Source: Candidatus Thorarchaeota archaeon
Lineage (GTDB): Archaea > Asgardarchaeota > Thorarchaeia > Thorarchaeales > Thorarchaeaceae
Assembly (NCBI GenBank): GCA_016840825.1
Contig: JAEORN010000200.1
Span: 1 to 6,425, forward strand
Length of the DNA stretch: 6,425 nucleotides
Reading direction: 5' to 3'
Shown: piece by piece, positions 1-5,573 of the stretch
Layout: each line of letters opens with the position of its first letter
How positions within the stretch are numbered: position 1 is the first letter of the stretch
The notes under the pieces: model-generated
What the model saw: only the letters and a program-made list of their open reading frames with translations
What the model was told of the DNA's origin: nothing
Databases searched by the model: none
Made by a program: the position numbers and the translations under genes

Positions 1-267
1 ATAGATGGGCTGATTGAATCATTCTCTCTGGGATTTGTTCGTGAAGACCCAACGGGACCACAATGGAGTTTCACCATTTATGCAAAAGATGAGTCAACAT
101 TTCTCGACCAACTTGCACATCATACGAAGATGGCTTCTGATACCGGGTGCAAGACTATCTTCATGACATATCAAATGGGTTTTGTTGAAATATTGAATTC
201 ACTTGATTGGTTCCGTCCATATGAGGGTGAAGAAATGGCATTGACACTTCTAGAGAGAGTTCTATAG
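1..267 (+). CDS. C-terminal fragment of an unrecognised protein, possibly a GNAT-type acetyltransferase
   Basis: Frame 1 is open from the first base to a TAG at 265-267, giving 88 residues of a protein that starts upstream of the window. The fragment looks like a folded globular domain with alternating hydrophobic residues. A segment around SFTIYAKD reads like a beta strand. It is followed by a helix (ESTFLDQLAHHTKMASDTG), a strand (KTIFMTY) and a terminal stretch LNSLDWFRPYEGEEMALTLL. A late strand-helix pattern ending in a W/F-rich stretch is reminiscent of the C-terminal half of GNAT acetyltransferases, but the acetyl-CoA loop is not visible, so this is a weak guess. No membrane segment is seen. 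The gene is followed at once by a degenerate copy of the intergenic motif (282-299) and a T-rich stretch that could end transcription. Confidence 0.75.
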   Translation: MDGLIESFSLGFVREDPTGPQWSFTIYAKDESTFLDQLAHHTKMASDTGCKTIFMTYQMGFVEILNSLDWFRPYEGEEMALTLLERVL

Positions 268-281
268 AAACTAAAATGAGG

Positions 282-299
282 AGAAGCTGGCTGCGCTGG
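282..299 (-). repeat. Possible degenerate copy of the intergenic tRNA-3'-end-like motif
   Basis: On the + strand this reads AGAAGCTGGCTGCGCTGG. It aligns with the motif AGAAGTGGCGCCGCCGG of the other intergenic regions only if two single-base insertions and two substitutions are allowed. It begins 14 bases after the stop codon of the first gene, a position like that of the clear copies. On its own it would not be significant, and it may be chance. Confidence 0.25.
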
Positions 300-328
300 C
301 AATTGCACATTTTATATTGATGCCTGAT

Positions 329-351
329 ACTTTTTACACAATCTTCTTTTT
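329..351 (+). terminator. T-rich stretch, probable transcription end for the first gene
   Basis: About 60 bases past the stop at 267 there are two T runs, TTTTT at 331-335 and TCTTCTTTTT at 342-351, in an AT-rich context. Archaeal RNA polymerase terminates at oligo-T tracts in the non-template strand without needing a hairpin. The next gene on this strand starts at 434, so this is a sensible end point. No convincing hairpin precedes the T runs. Confidence 0.4.
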
Positions 352-433
352 GCATCAAAGTGGTGATTCTGAAAAAGTATTAGTTACTCTAATGTGACTA
401 GATAGTAACAAGAATCTTGGTCGGTATTGAATC

Positions 434-742
434 ATGATGAAGGGAACTAAACCCGATCCTTTTGATGAGATTGCAGCTATGCATGAGAGAGCTCAAAGAA
501 TGGCACGAGAATACGAGGCCGCGGTGAAAGGTAGAAATTTCGGTATACCATGTCCCTATCCTGAAATTATAGAGATATATGATAGAATTATGAAAATGAT
601 TGTTGATTGGGATGGGTGGGGTTTCGATTCGGACAACAACTATCAGGTCTATGAGGCGAGCTACTTCAACATCCAGCAGAAATTCATCGAGAAGTATGAA
701 AAAGACAAGAAATTACGCTCAGAGGAGAGGATTGAGTCATAG
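434..742 (+). CDS. Hypothetical 102-residue charged, mostly helical protein
   Basis: I do not recognise this protein. It begins with tandem ATG codons (434 and 437). No strong ribosome site precedes them, so either could be used. The N-terminal 30 residues (DPFDEIAAMHERAQRMAREYE) form a charged amphipathic helix that superficially resembles the N-terminal helix of small heat-shock proteins (DPF-E-M-ER-RL), but no alpha-crystallin domain follows. The middle holds a Pro/Cys patch (GIPCPYPEI, residues 37-45) and a Trp/Asp-rich stretch (VDWDGWGFDSDN, 57-68). The end is a second long charged helix with many Lys and Glu. There is no signal peptide or membrane segment, so it is probably cytosolic. 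It is a real gene in my judgement because the composition is protein-like and the other strand is not open here. It converges with the membrane-protein gene that ends at 793, with a clear motif copy in the 50-base gap. Confidence 0.7.
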   Translation: MMKGTKPDPFDEIAAMHERAQRMAREYEAAVKGRNFGIPCPYPEIIEIYDRIMKMIVDWDGWGFDSDNNYQVYEASYFNIQQKFIEKYEKDKKLRSEERIES

Positions 743-773
743 CACTTGCTACAAGATGAATGTGATGAAGAAA

Positions 774-788
774 AGAAGTGGCGCCGCC
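774..788 (-). repeat. Intergenic tRNA-3'-end-like motif, copy A
   Basis: The + strand reads AGAAGTGGCGCCGCC, identical over 15 bases to copies D and E. On the - strand this is GGCGGC-G-CCA-CTTCT, matching the 3' acceptor strand, G73, CCA and trailer of the tRNA-Asn gene at 5562-5659. The match stops at 789, where T replaces the G of the tRNA. It sits in the 50-base gap between two convergent genes, 4 bases past the stop of the - strand gene at 793, and continues into a pyrimidine tract on the - strand. Confidence 0.85.
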
Positions 789-792
789 TGTA

Positions 793-1428
793 TTATGAAC
801 TACTCTTCCCAAGTGCATCTTCAAGGATTTGTAATCTCTTCAGATATTTCTCATACTTCCATTCATCTTTGTATGTTGTTGATGCAAGTTTATGTAAGGC
901 TGTAAGAAATGTTGAACCCTCTTGAGTAGCTACTAAATCAATTCGACGCTTTTCAGATATTATCCTGTTTCGTCTTCTGAAATATAACACTCCATATAGA
1001 AATAGGACCAAAAAAGATACAATTCCTATTATGATAGTTGTGGGATTATTCGGATTTGAAGGGTTGATTAATGTCATAATAGGGAATATCGTTGCAAATG
1101 GTACCAGGAAAATCATCAGTATGAAGAAGAGGATGGTGCTCCCCGAGTATTCCAGATGGTTTCTCTGGATATTTGCATTGATTATAGATAGAAGTTCATA
1201 TTCATTCAGAGCATCGACTTCCCAAATATCAAGTGAAAGCAATTCTTTTCCATCATCATCCAGAACTACAAATGTATCGAATTCTCCATCTCCTCCCCAG
1301 TGTTGTCGCTTTACTCTACATTCTGTAAATCTTGAACTTTCTTTCAGCACTTTTTCAAGTTCTTCACTTCTTTCATCAATGTAGTAATCCAACTCATTTA
1401 GATCCGAGAAATCAACCTCAACTCTCAC
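793..1428 (-). CDS. Hypothetical two-helix membrane protein with cytosolic N- and C-terminal domains
   Basis: The 211-residue product is not recognised. The start is GTG at 1428, supported by AGGAGG eight bases upstream (1437-1442). Residues 1-92 form an acidic soluble domain (VEVDFSDLNELDYYIDERSEEL, then a strand-rich part with WGGDGEFDTFVVLDDDGKELLSLDIWE). Two hydrophobic helices follow, at about 97-121 and 130-150, joined by a short polar loop rich in Asn and Pro. The RRRNR cluster at 151-155 after the second helix places both ends in the cytoplasm by the positive-inside rule. The C-terminal part (RRIDLVATQEGSTFLTALHKLA, 161-182) resembles the late helices of M48 metallopeptidases (ADxxA...G....L..AL.KL), but there is no HEXXH, so no protease activity can be claimed. 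No convincing TATA box was found upstream. The stop lies 4 bases from motif copy A. Confidence 0.85.
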   Translation of the reverse strand: MRVEVDFSDLNELDYYIDERSEELEKVLKESSRFTECRVKRQHWGGDGEFDTFVVLDDDGKELLSLDIWEVDALNEYELLSIINANIQRNHLEYSGSTILFFILMIFLVPFATIFPIMTLINPSNPNNPTTIIIGIVSFLVLFLYGVLYFRRRNRIISEKRRIDLVATQEGSTFLTALHKLASTTYKDEWKYEKYLKRLQILEDALGKSSS

Positions 1429-1436
1429 ACTCTTTG

Positions 1437-1442
1437 CCTCCT
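1437..1442 (-). promoter_or_regulatory. Shine-Dalgarno site deciding a GTG start
   Basis: AGGAGG on the - strand, eight bases before the GTG at 1428. The full core and normal spacing support GTG as the true start of the membrane-protein gene. Confidence 0.75.
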
Positions 1443-1503
1443 AATCCTCAATGTTTTTTGAAACCTGAAATTAGATGAATCTTTTCAAAATGGGTAGAAG
1501 AGA

Positions 1504-1520
1504 AGAAATGACGCCGCCGG
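1504..1520 (-). repeat. Intergenic tRNA-3'-end-like motif, copy B
   Basis: The + strand reads AGAAATGACGCCGCCGG, differing from the tRNA-Asn end by two G-to-A changes. The full seven-base acceptor match CGGCGGC is kept on the - strand, but the CCA reads TCA. It shares the AGAAATG variant with copy C, and the bases after CGCCGCCGG are also similar (AAGTCAT here, CAGTTCAT in copy C). It lies about 50 bases past the stop of the metallopeptidase gene and upstream of the 793-1428 gene, and is followed on the - strand by a pyrimidine-rich tract. Confidence 0.75.
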
Positions 1521-1571
1521 AAGTCATGCTTGCAATCAACTGTGCAAAATACAATATTTTTCACAATCAGC

Positions 1572-3512
1572 TTATGACTCTCTTCCTCGAATATATACAA
1601 CCACGACGATTGTTGTAACCGTAATCACAACAACTGCACCAATAACTATTGCAATGAAGAAGTCCCCGGCTATCTGAATATCTCTGGTCGACAGATAATG
1701 AATGTCCTGTCCCGTCAGTTCAACTAGAATATAGTCGTCATAGAGCAATCTTACCTCATCAGGTTCTCCCGTCACTTCTAGAGTCAGGGTAGTGGTGCCA
1801 TTTATCCACATGACTTCACCACTCAGAATCTCATCCGCAGAGTCAAGGATCCTGATAGGCACCTGTTGCGAATAGGAATATGGATTATAGGCCTCATTCT
1901 CATCCTCAATGGTCACATTCAGTGTACCCTCCTCTCTGTCATAGACCACACTGGTGAATGAATAGTCGGGTAAGCGGGGATTGTCAAACCATGGTAGAAA
2001 GAACCAATCCAAAGACCCCCCATAAACCGTTTCCAGAGCATCCTGCAGATCCGCTATTGTACCAACTCCGAAGTAATTCTGTTTACAGAAGAGACCTAAG
2101 CCTTCGATAAACTTCTCATGACCTATCTCGATACGCAGCTTTTCAAGTATGAGCGGCGTTTTTACATAGCCAATGTATGATTCCAACTCAGGCATATCAT
2201 AGTTTGATTGGTTTATTGCTGTGTCTATCCCATTCTCTACATAGAATGTCCTAACCGAGTCCAAATATCGGTCGTATTGGAAGTATTCCCAGTCTAGATG
2301 AGAAACCTCCCCAAAGTAGCTATGAGACCAACAGGTCATTCCCTCGTCAAGAAAACCCCAGTCAATACTGTCAACTCCCACAAGCTGCGACCACCATTGA
2401 TGAGCCACCTCGTGAACCACTACTAACTCAAGATAATTGGGAGGTCGCTCCCCTACTCTGACGAGCTGAAGTATGACATTTGTTATATACACCTGACAGG
2501 GATACTCCATACCGCCGTAGAATGCGAACTGCTCCACAATGTTGAACGTTGAATAGGGATAGATGCCATAGGTTGTGTTGAAGAGCAACAGGGATTCACT
2601 AGCCCAGTCCAAGACATCGTCTTCCCACTCTGCCTGAGAATCTGGGATGTAAAAGCTTGAAACATTGACAGACCCTATCATCATAGACTCCATGACATAG
2701 TATCTAGAGGCAGAGAATGTGACCTCGCGCACCGGCAAACCGGGACTGAAATGATACGTGGTGTTACCTCCATCGACATAGCTTTCAACTAATTGACCTG
2801 TTGCTGCGACCACCATGTCACTAGGAACCTCAACCATGAAATCATAGAATGCCATATCAAGGTAGAAAGGATCCCCGAAGTTGACATACCTGTCAATGTT
2901 CCAGCCATCATACTCGTCATATACACACGGCATGGGATAGCAACTGGCAAATGTGAATATCCTCGATTGGTTGACATCACTCCCCTGAGAGTTAGATCTA
3001 TCTAGTCCATCAGGCAGGGTAGTTTCGAATGAGATCTGAAACGATGTATTGCTGCCTGGTTCCACAGAAGCTGGAAGATTGACCCATAATATCTCGCCCT
3101 CCAACACGATATCGTAAGACAAAGGAACCGCAGGAGTATCTATTGTGGTCACGTTGAAAATCTCAATGGCTCCTTGTCTACTAACATAATCCATACCAGA
3201 AGGATAGAGGTGGAATGGAATACTTGAGAAGGCAATTGGTTCGTCATTGTGATACTCAATTGATAGGTTTCCAGCGACTGTTGACAGAGTATCATCCAGT
3301 GTGACAGTCAAATTGACATGCGAGAAACCGGTCCCTGTGAAATTTCCCTCGGAGAATCGGTCGTAGTCATCAAGATCACCTTGACTCAGTGACACCTGAA
3401 TTTCTGTTTCCAATCCTTCCTGAAGATCTGGAAGTGTCGAATCTAGAAGCATTATGGAGAAACCAGTGGACATTATCATAAGAGCTATTGTGAGAACAAG
3501 AAATCTCTTCAA
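1572..3512 (-). CDS. M1-family zinc metallopeptidase, membrane-anchored and extracellular
   Basis: The 646-residue product carries the zinc site HEVAH (367-371), then 18 residues and the third ligand Glu390 (FLDEG), which is the HEXXH-X18-E signature of M1 aminopeptidases. The exopeptidase loop is GGMEYP (333-338), a variant of GAMEN. A Tyr in YVKTPLILEKL (449) fits the family's transition-state tyrosine. Residues 60-250 form the beta-rich N-terminal domain typical of M1. Residues 4-23 are a signal peptide or anchor, and 615-641 form a C-terminal membrane helix followed by IRGRES. Twelve NxS/T sequons lie between them (57, 67, 82, 120, 155, 181, 250, 283, 312, 434, 532, 571), so the catalytic part is expected outside the cell and N-glycosylated. 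The protein is shorter than typical M1 enzymes of about 850 residues and lacks the long helical C-terminal domain. The start is TTG, supported by AGGAGG. Substrate unknown; peptide trimming at the cell surface is inferred. Confidence 0.95.
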   Translation of the reverse strand: MKRFLVLTIALMIMSTGFSIMLLDSTLPDLQEGLETEIQVSLSQGDLDDYDRFSEGNFTGTGFSHVNLTVTLDDTLSTVAGNLSIEYHNDEPIAFSSIPFHLYPSGMDYVSRQGAIEIFNVTTIDTPAVPLSYDIVLEGEILWVNLPASVEPGSNTSFQISFETTLPDGLDRSNSQGSDVNQSRIFTFASCYPMPCVYDEYDGWNIDRYVNFGDPFYLDMAFYDFMVEVPSDMVVAATGQLVESYVDGGNTTYHFSPGLPVREVTFSASRYYVMESMMIGSVNVSSFYIPDSQAEWEDDVLDWASESLLLFNTTYGIYPYSTFNIVEQFAFYGGMEYPCQVYITNVILQLVRVGERPPNYLELVVVHEVAHQWWSQLVGVDSIDWGFLDEGMTCWSHSYFGEVSHLDWEYFQYDRYLDSVRTFYVENGIDTAINQSNYDMPELESYIGYVKTPLILEKLRIEIGHEKFIEGLGLFCKQNYFGVGTIADLQDALETVYGGSLDWFFLPWFDNPRLPDYSFTSVVYDREEGTLNVTIEDENEAYNPYSYSQQVPIRILDSADEILSGEVMWINGTTTLTLEVTGEPDEVRLLYDDYILVELTGQDIHYLSTRDIQIAGDFFIAIVIGAVVVITVTTIVVVVYIRGRES

Positions 3513-3520
3513 AATACATC

Positions 3521-3528
3521 AACCTCCT
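3521..3528 (-). promoter_or_regulatory. Shine-Dalgarno site deciding a TTG start
   Basis: AGGAGGTT on the - strand ends eight bases before the TTG at 3512-3510. An ATG at 3519-3517 lies closer but is in another frame. The TTG is in frame and is followed directly by the KRFLVLTIAL signal segment, so TTG is the better start. Confidence 0.7.
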
Positions 3529-3602
3529 GTCACCATATCCTGAACATTCAGCTCAAAATACATTAAGCCTACCGTCTCGCGCAATCAAGAAGCTGTGGAA
3601 GA

Positions 3603-3619
3603 AGAAATGGCGCCGCCGG
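3603..3619 (-). repeat. Intergenic tRNA-3'-end-like motif, copy C
   Basis: The + strand reads AGAAATGGCGCCGCCGG. On the - strand this is CCGGCGGC-G-CCA-TTTCT: the complete 3' acceptor strand, discriminator G and CCA of tRNA-Asn, with one change in the trailer. It lies between the divergent metallopeptidase and zinc-ribbon genes, so it does not follow the 3' end of any visible - strand gene. That makes it the awkward copy for a pure terminator explanation. Confidence 0.85.
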
Positions 3620-3650
3620 CAGTTCATCTTAGAGAGAGTTTATCCGATTT

Positions 3651-3665
3651 CATAGATAATCTATG
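3651..3665. promoter_or_regulatory. Short perfect inverted repeat upstream of the zinc-ribbon gene
   Basis: CATAGAT-A-ATCTATG has 7-bp arms around a single central base. It lies 17 bases before the TTG at 3682, where a promoter or operator of that gene would be expected. A regulator-binding role is inferred only from position and symmetry. In AT-rich DNA a 7-bp dyad can also arise by chance. Confidence 0.3.
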
Positions 3666-3681
3666 CTTAGATGGGTGAGTT

Positions 3682-3915
3682 TTGTTGTCAAACAGAATAG
3701 TGTGTCCAGATTGTGGAAATAGGATGCAGAGAGGATACCTTCTCAGCATGAGCGGCATCTATTGGAACACACAAGTGACTCGGGGGGTCACAATCTGGAA
3801 GTGTCGAGGAGAGAGTCTGAACAAGACCTCTGACTTTAGCCATTGGAGAAGTTACGATTGTGCGAAACTAGCAGCTTATAGATGCAAACAATGCAAACTA
3901 ATTCGCTACGATTAA
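3682..3915 (+). CDS. Small zinc-ribbon protein, DUF6487-like
   Basis: The 77-residue product has a CPDC pair (8-11) near the N-terminus and a CKQC pair (68-71) near the end, the two knuckles of a zinc ribbon. A further Cys pair, 41 and 60, lies between them. The order CPxCGxxMxxGYL-(S)GIxW ... AYRCKxCKxIxxD matches my recollection of the PF20097/DUF6487 family of small proteins, whose function is not known. The full length fits that family, so this is not a fragment. There is no signal peptide or membrane helix. The start is TTG at 3682, or the adjacent TTG at 3685. GGTGAG at 3674-3679 is better spaced for 3685, so the true protein may be one residue shorter. No ATG start is available in this frame. 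The gene stands alone, flanked by motif copies C and D. Confidence 0.8.
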   Translation: MLSNRIVCPDCGNRMQRGYLLSMSGIYWNTQVTRGVTIWKCRGESLNKTSDFSHWRSYDCAKLAAYRCKQCKLIRYD

Positions 3916-3925
3916 TAGAATAATA

Positions 3926-3940
3926 AGAAGTGGCGCCGCC
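3926..3940 (-). repeat. Intergenic tRNA-3'-end-like motif, copy D
   Basis: The + strand reads AGAAGTGGCGCCGCC, identical over 15 bases to copies A and E. It occupies the 41-base gap between the convergent zinc-ribbon and TPR genes, 16 bases past the stop of the TPR gene on the - strand. There it continues into the T-rich stretch TTATTATTCTATTAA. Confidence 0.85.
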
Positions 3941-3956
3941 GCTCAATAATTATGGG

Positions 3957-5456
3957 TCATGCGACAATCACATCAGGGAATTTTGAGATGATCATGTCTT
4001 TGAGATACCTCATGCTTGGAGTCTTTGCAGTTTTTTGAACTTCTTTCAGTATCCTCTTAACGTCATCGTGTTTTCCTTGTCTGTATCGAAGCTTGGCTTT
4101 GAGAATCATTGATTGGGCAGCAATACCTGGAAAGTCATTCTCTTGCACATACTCCTCAAGTTTCTTCATCCAGTGTCCGGATGAATCATTATTTTCCTGT
4201 AGATCCATATCTGTGAGCATGTCAATTTCCATTTCTGCAAGATTCAGTAGGCATATGTTTTGAAACAATGGAGTGGGATTGTTCTCCGTATAATCAAGTA
4301 CTTTTTGGAAGTTCATTTGAGCGTTTTCAAATCGGTTCTCTGCCTTATCTAGTAGTCCTTCGACCATGTAGTACCAGTTCACTTGACCCACATCCCCAGA
4401 CTTCAATGCAAGTCTATGACAGATATCTATCACTTCTTTTGCTTCATCATATCTTTCAAGATTGATCAGAGCCCAGGCTTGTTGTGCTCGAGTATATGCA
4501 AGTTGACGATGAGGTGCATCTTCTGGAGAGATTGACTTCTTTGCTCTGTCCAGCGCTCTATTTCCATCTCCACTCATGTTATAGTAGAATGCAATGAGGG
4601 AGTCTACGCCCTTTGTTGGATGGCCAAGTGAAACTTGATATTTCCTGAATTCGCAATGATAATCGATTGCGGCATCAAACTCTCCCCTCATTCCCATGAT
4701 TTGTCCCATACTCTGCTGAACATACCCAATCTGGACGAAATACCCAAGTTCTTCGCTTAGTTCTCTTGTGGTCAATAACATATCTATGGCTTGTTTGATA
4801 TCACTCTGCCTGATCCAATTGGCTAGAATACCAAGAGTACAGGCCGCATAAACCCTATCATCGAATTTTCTTGCTATTGCCAGTACTTGTTTAAAATTAG
4901 CTATTGCTGCTTTTCTGTCATTCTCTCTCATTAGAGCCATAGCTTCAATCCAGAGAAGATGTGATTCAAAGAAGTCCAACTCACTGTTGTTTTTTATAGC
5001 AGCTGCTATTGTATCAAGTGGCCAAATCTCAACATCGGCCTCAGAAAAGAAATACTGAGTAGACATTCTCCATGTAAGATACAGATGACTGGATATCCAG
5101 TCATTGGGTGACATATCCAGGGCAGTCCTAAGAGAGGCTTTCACCTCATTCCAACTGATGTTTGTGCCTTTCTCCACCTTGACATGCAGAAGAAGAGGTT
5201 TTGCTAGGTCAGACACCTTCCCTGCTGCTTCAAGTCTATCAATAAGATTGAAATCTTCTACCCAATATGCGAATGAGATTGCCAAATATTCCAGTAATGG
5301 AGATGATTGTTCAATGATTATCTTATCACAGAGTTTCTCTGTGAAGTCGCCATAATTCTCTGCCTCGTTCATCACCAATTCAAGTGTATTCCTTGACTTC
5401 TCATCCACGTAAGGAAAACACATCGTTATTGTGCCAAGCGGTTCCATACCCACCAC
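3957..5456 (-). CDS. TPR-type helical repeat protein, 499 residues
   Basis: The protein is soluble and almost entirely helical, with no signal peptide or membrane segment. TPR-like helix pairs can be seen at about residues 165-198 (WIEAMALMRENDRKAAIANFKQ), 204-238, 243-278 (GQIMGMRGEFDAAIDY), 283-308, 318-353 (AQQAWALINLERYDEA), 358-390 (EGLLDKAENRFENAQMNF) and 448-479 (KAKLRYRQGKHDDVKRIL). The first 160 residues contain no clear repeats and may be a separate helical domain. Such repeats bind other proteins, and the partner cannot be named. Large stand-alone TPR proteins of this style are, in my recollection, common in Thorarchaeota and related archaea. The start is uncertain: GTG at 5456 or 5453, or ATG at 5447. 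The ATG has GGTGG just upstream, and the GTGs lack a good ribosome site. A TATA box at 5489-5496 suggests a very short leader. Confidence 0.88.
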   Translation of the reverse strand: MVGMEPLGTITMCFPYVDEKSRNTLELVMNEAENYGDFTEKLCDKIIIEQSSPLLEYLAISFAYWVEDFNLIDRLEAAGKVSDLAKPLLLHVKVEKGTNISWNEVKASLRTALDMSPNDWISSHLYLTWRMSTQYFFSEADVEIWPLDTIAAAIKNNSELDFFESHLLWIEAMALMRENDRKAAIANFKQVLAIARKFDDRVYAACTLGILANWIRQSDIKQAIDMLLTTRELSEELGYFVQIGYVQQSMGQIMGMRGEFDAAIDYHCEFRKYQVSLGHPTKGVDSLIAFYYNMSGDGNRALDRAKKSISPEDAPHRQLAYTRAQQAWALINLERYDEAKEVIDICHRLALKSGDVGQVNWYYMVEGLLDKAENRFENAQMNFQKVLDYTENNPTPLFQNICLLNLAEMEIDMLTDMDLQENNDSSGHWMKKLEEYVQENDFPGIAAQSMILKAKLRYRQGKHDDVKRILKEVQKTAKTPSMRYLKDMIISKFPDVIVA

Positions 5457-5472
5457 TTCTCTTACAAAGCTT

Positions 5473-5492
5473 AAATTAACATATGTTAATTT
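5473..5492. promoter_or_regulatory. Perfect 20-bp palindrome in the TPR gene promoter, probable operator
   Basis: AAATTAACATATGTTAATTT is fully self-complementary, with its centre between 5482 and 5483. It overlaps the 3' part of the TATA box and ends 16 bases before the first GTG start. A dimeric regulator bound here would block TBP or RNA polymerase, so repression is the likelier outcome. This is inferred from position. A structural role is also possible. Confidence 0.6.
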
Positions 5493-5496
5493 TATA
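5489..5496 (-). promoter_or_regulatory. TATA box of the TPR gene
   Basis: TATAAAAT on the - strand, preceded by purine-rich GAAG that could serve as BRE. Transcription would start roughly 25 bases downstream, near 5465-5470, leaving a leader of about 10-20 bases before the candidate start codons. This is the best TATA box in the window. Confidence 0.65.
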
Positions 5497-5556
5497 CTTC
5501 AATGTTTTGGTAGGTTCCGCCAGATAATATGTCATCGCATCAGCGAAACATGTAGA

Positions 5557-5573
5557 AGAAGTGGCGCCGCCGG
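5557..5573 (-). repeat. Intergenic tRNA-3'-end-like motif, copy E, within the tRNA-Asn 3' end
   Basis: The + strand reads AGAAGTGGCGCCGCCGG. On the - strand, positions 5572-5566 are the 3' acceptor strand, 5565 is G73, 5564-5562 are the encoded CCA, and 5561-5557 are the first trailer bases CTTCT. This is the only copy inside a functional gene, and so the most likely source of the others if they are derived from one another. Confidence 0.9.

Noticed and set aside
161..358. Open frame of 65 codons on the - strand.
   Set aside because: It overlaps the + strand gene tail at 1-267 and the following terminator-like region, has low-complexity hydrophobic content, and lacks a ribosome site.
600..905. 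101-codon + strand frame overlapping the 434-742 gene.
   Set aside because: Its translation is rich in Arg, Ser and Thr, as expected from an out-of-frame reading, and it runs across the convergent gap into the opposite gene.
774..5573. The repeats as integron attC sites or a CRISPR array.
   Set aside because: No paired inverted core sites or GTTRRRY-type ends surround them. The intervals contain whole genes of very different length rather than uniform spacers.
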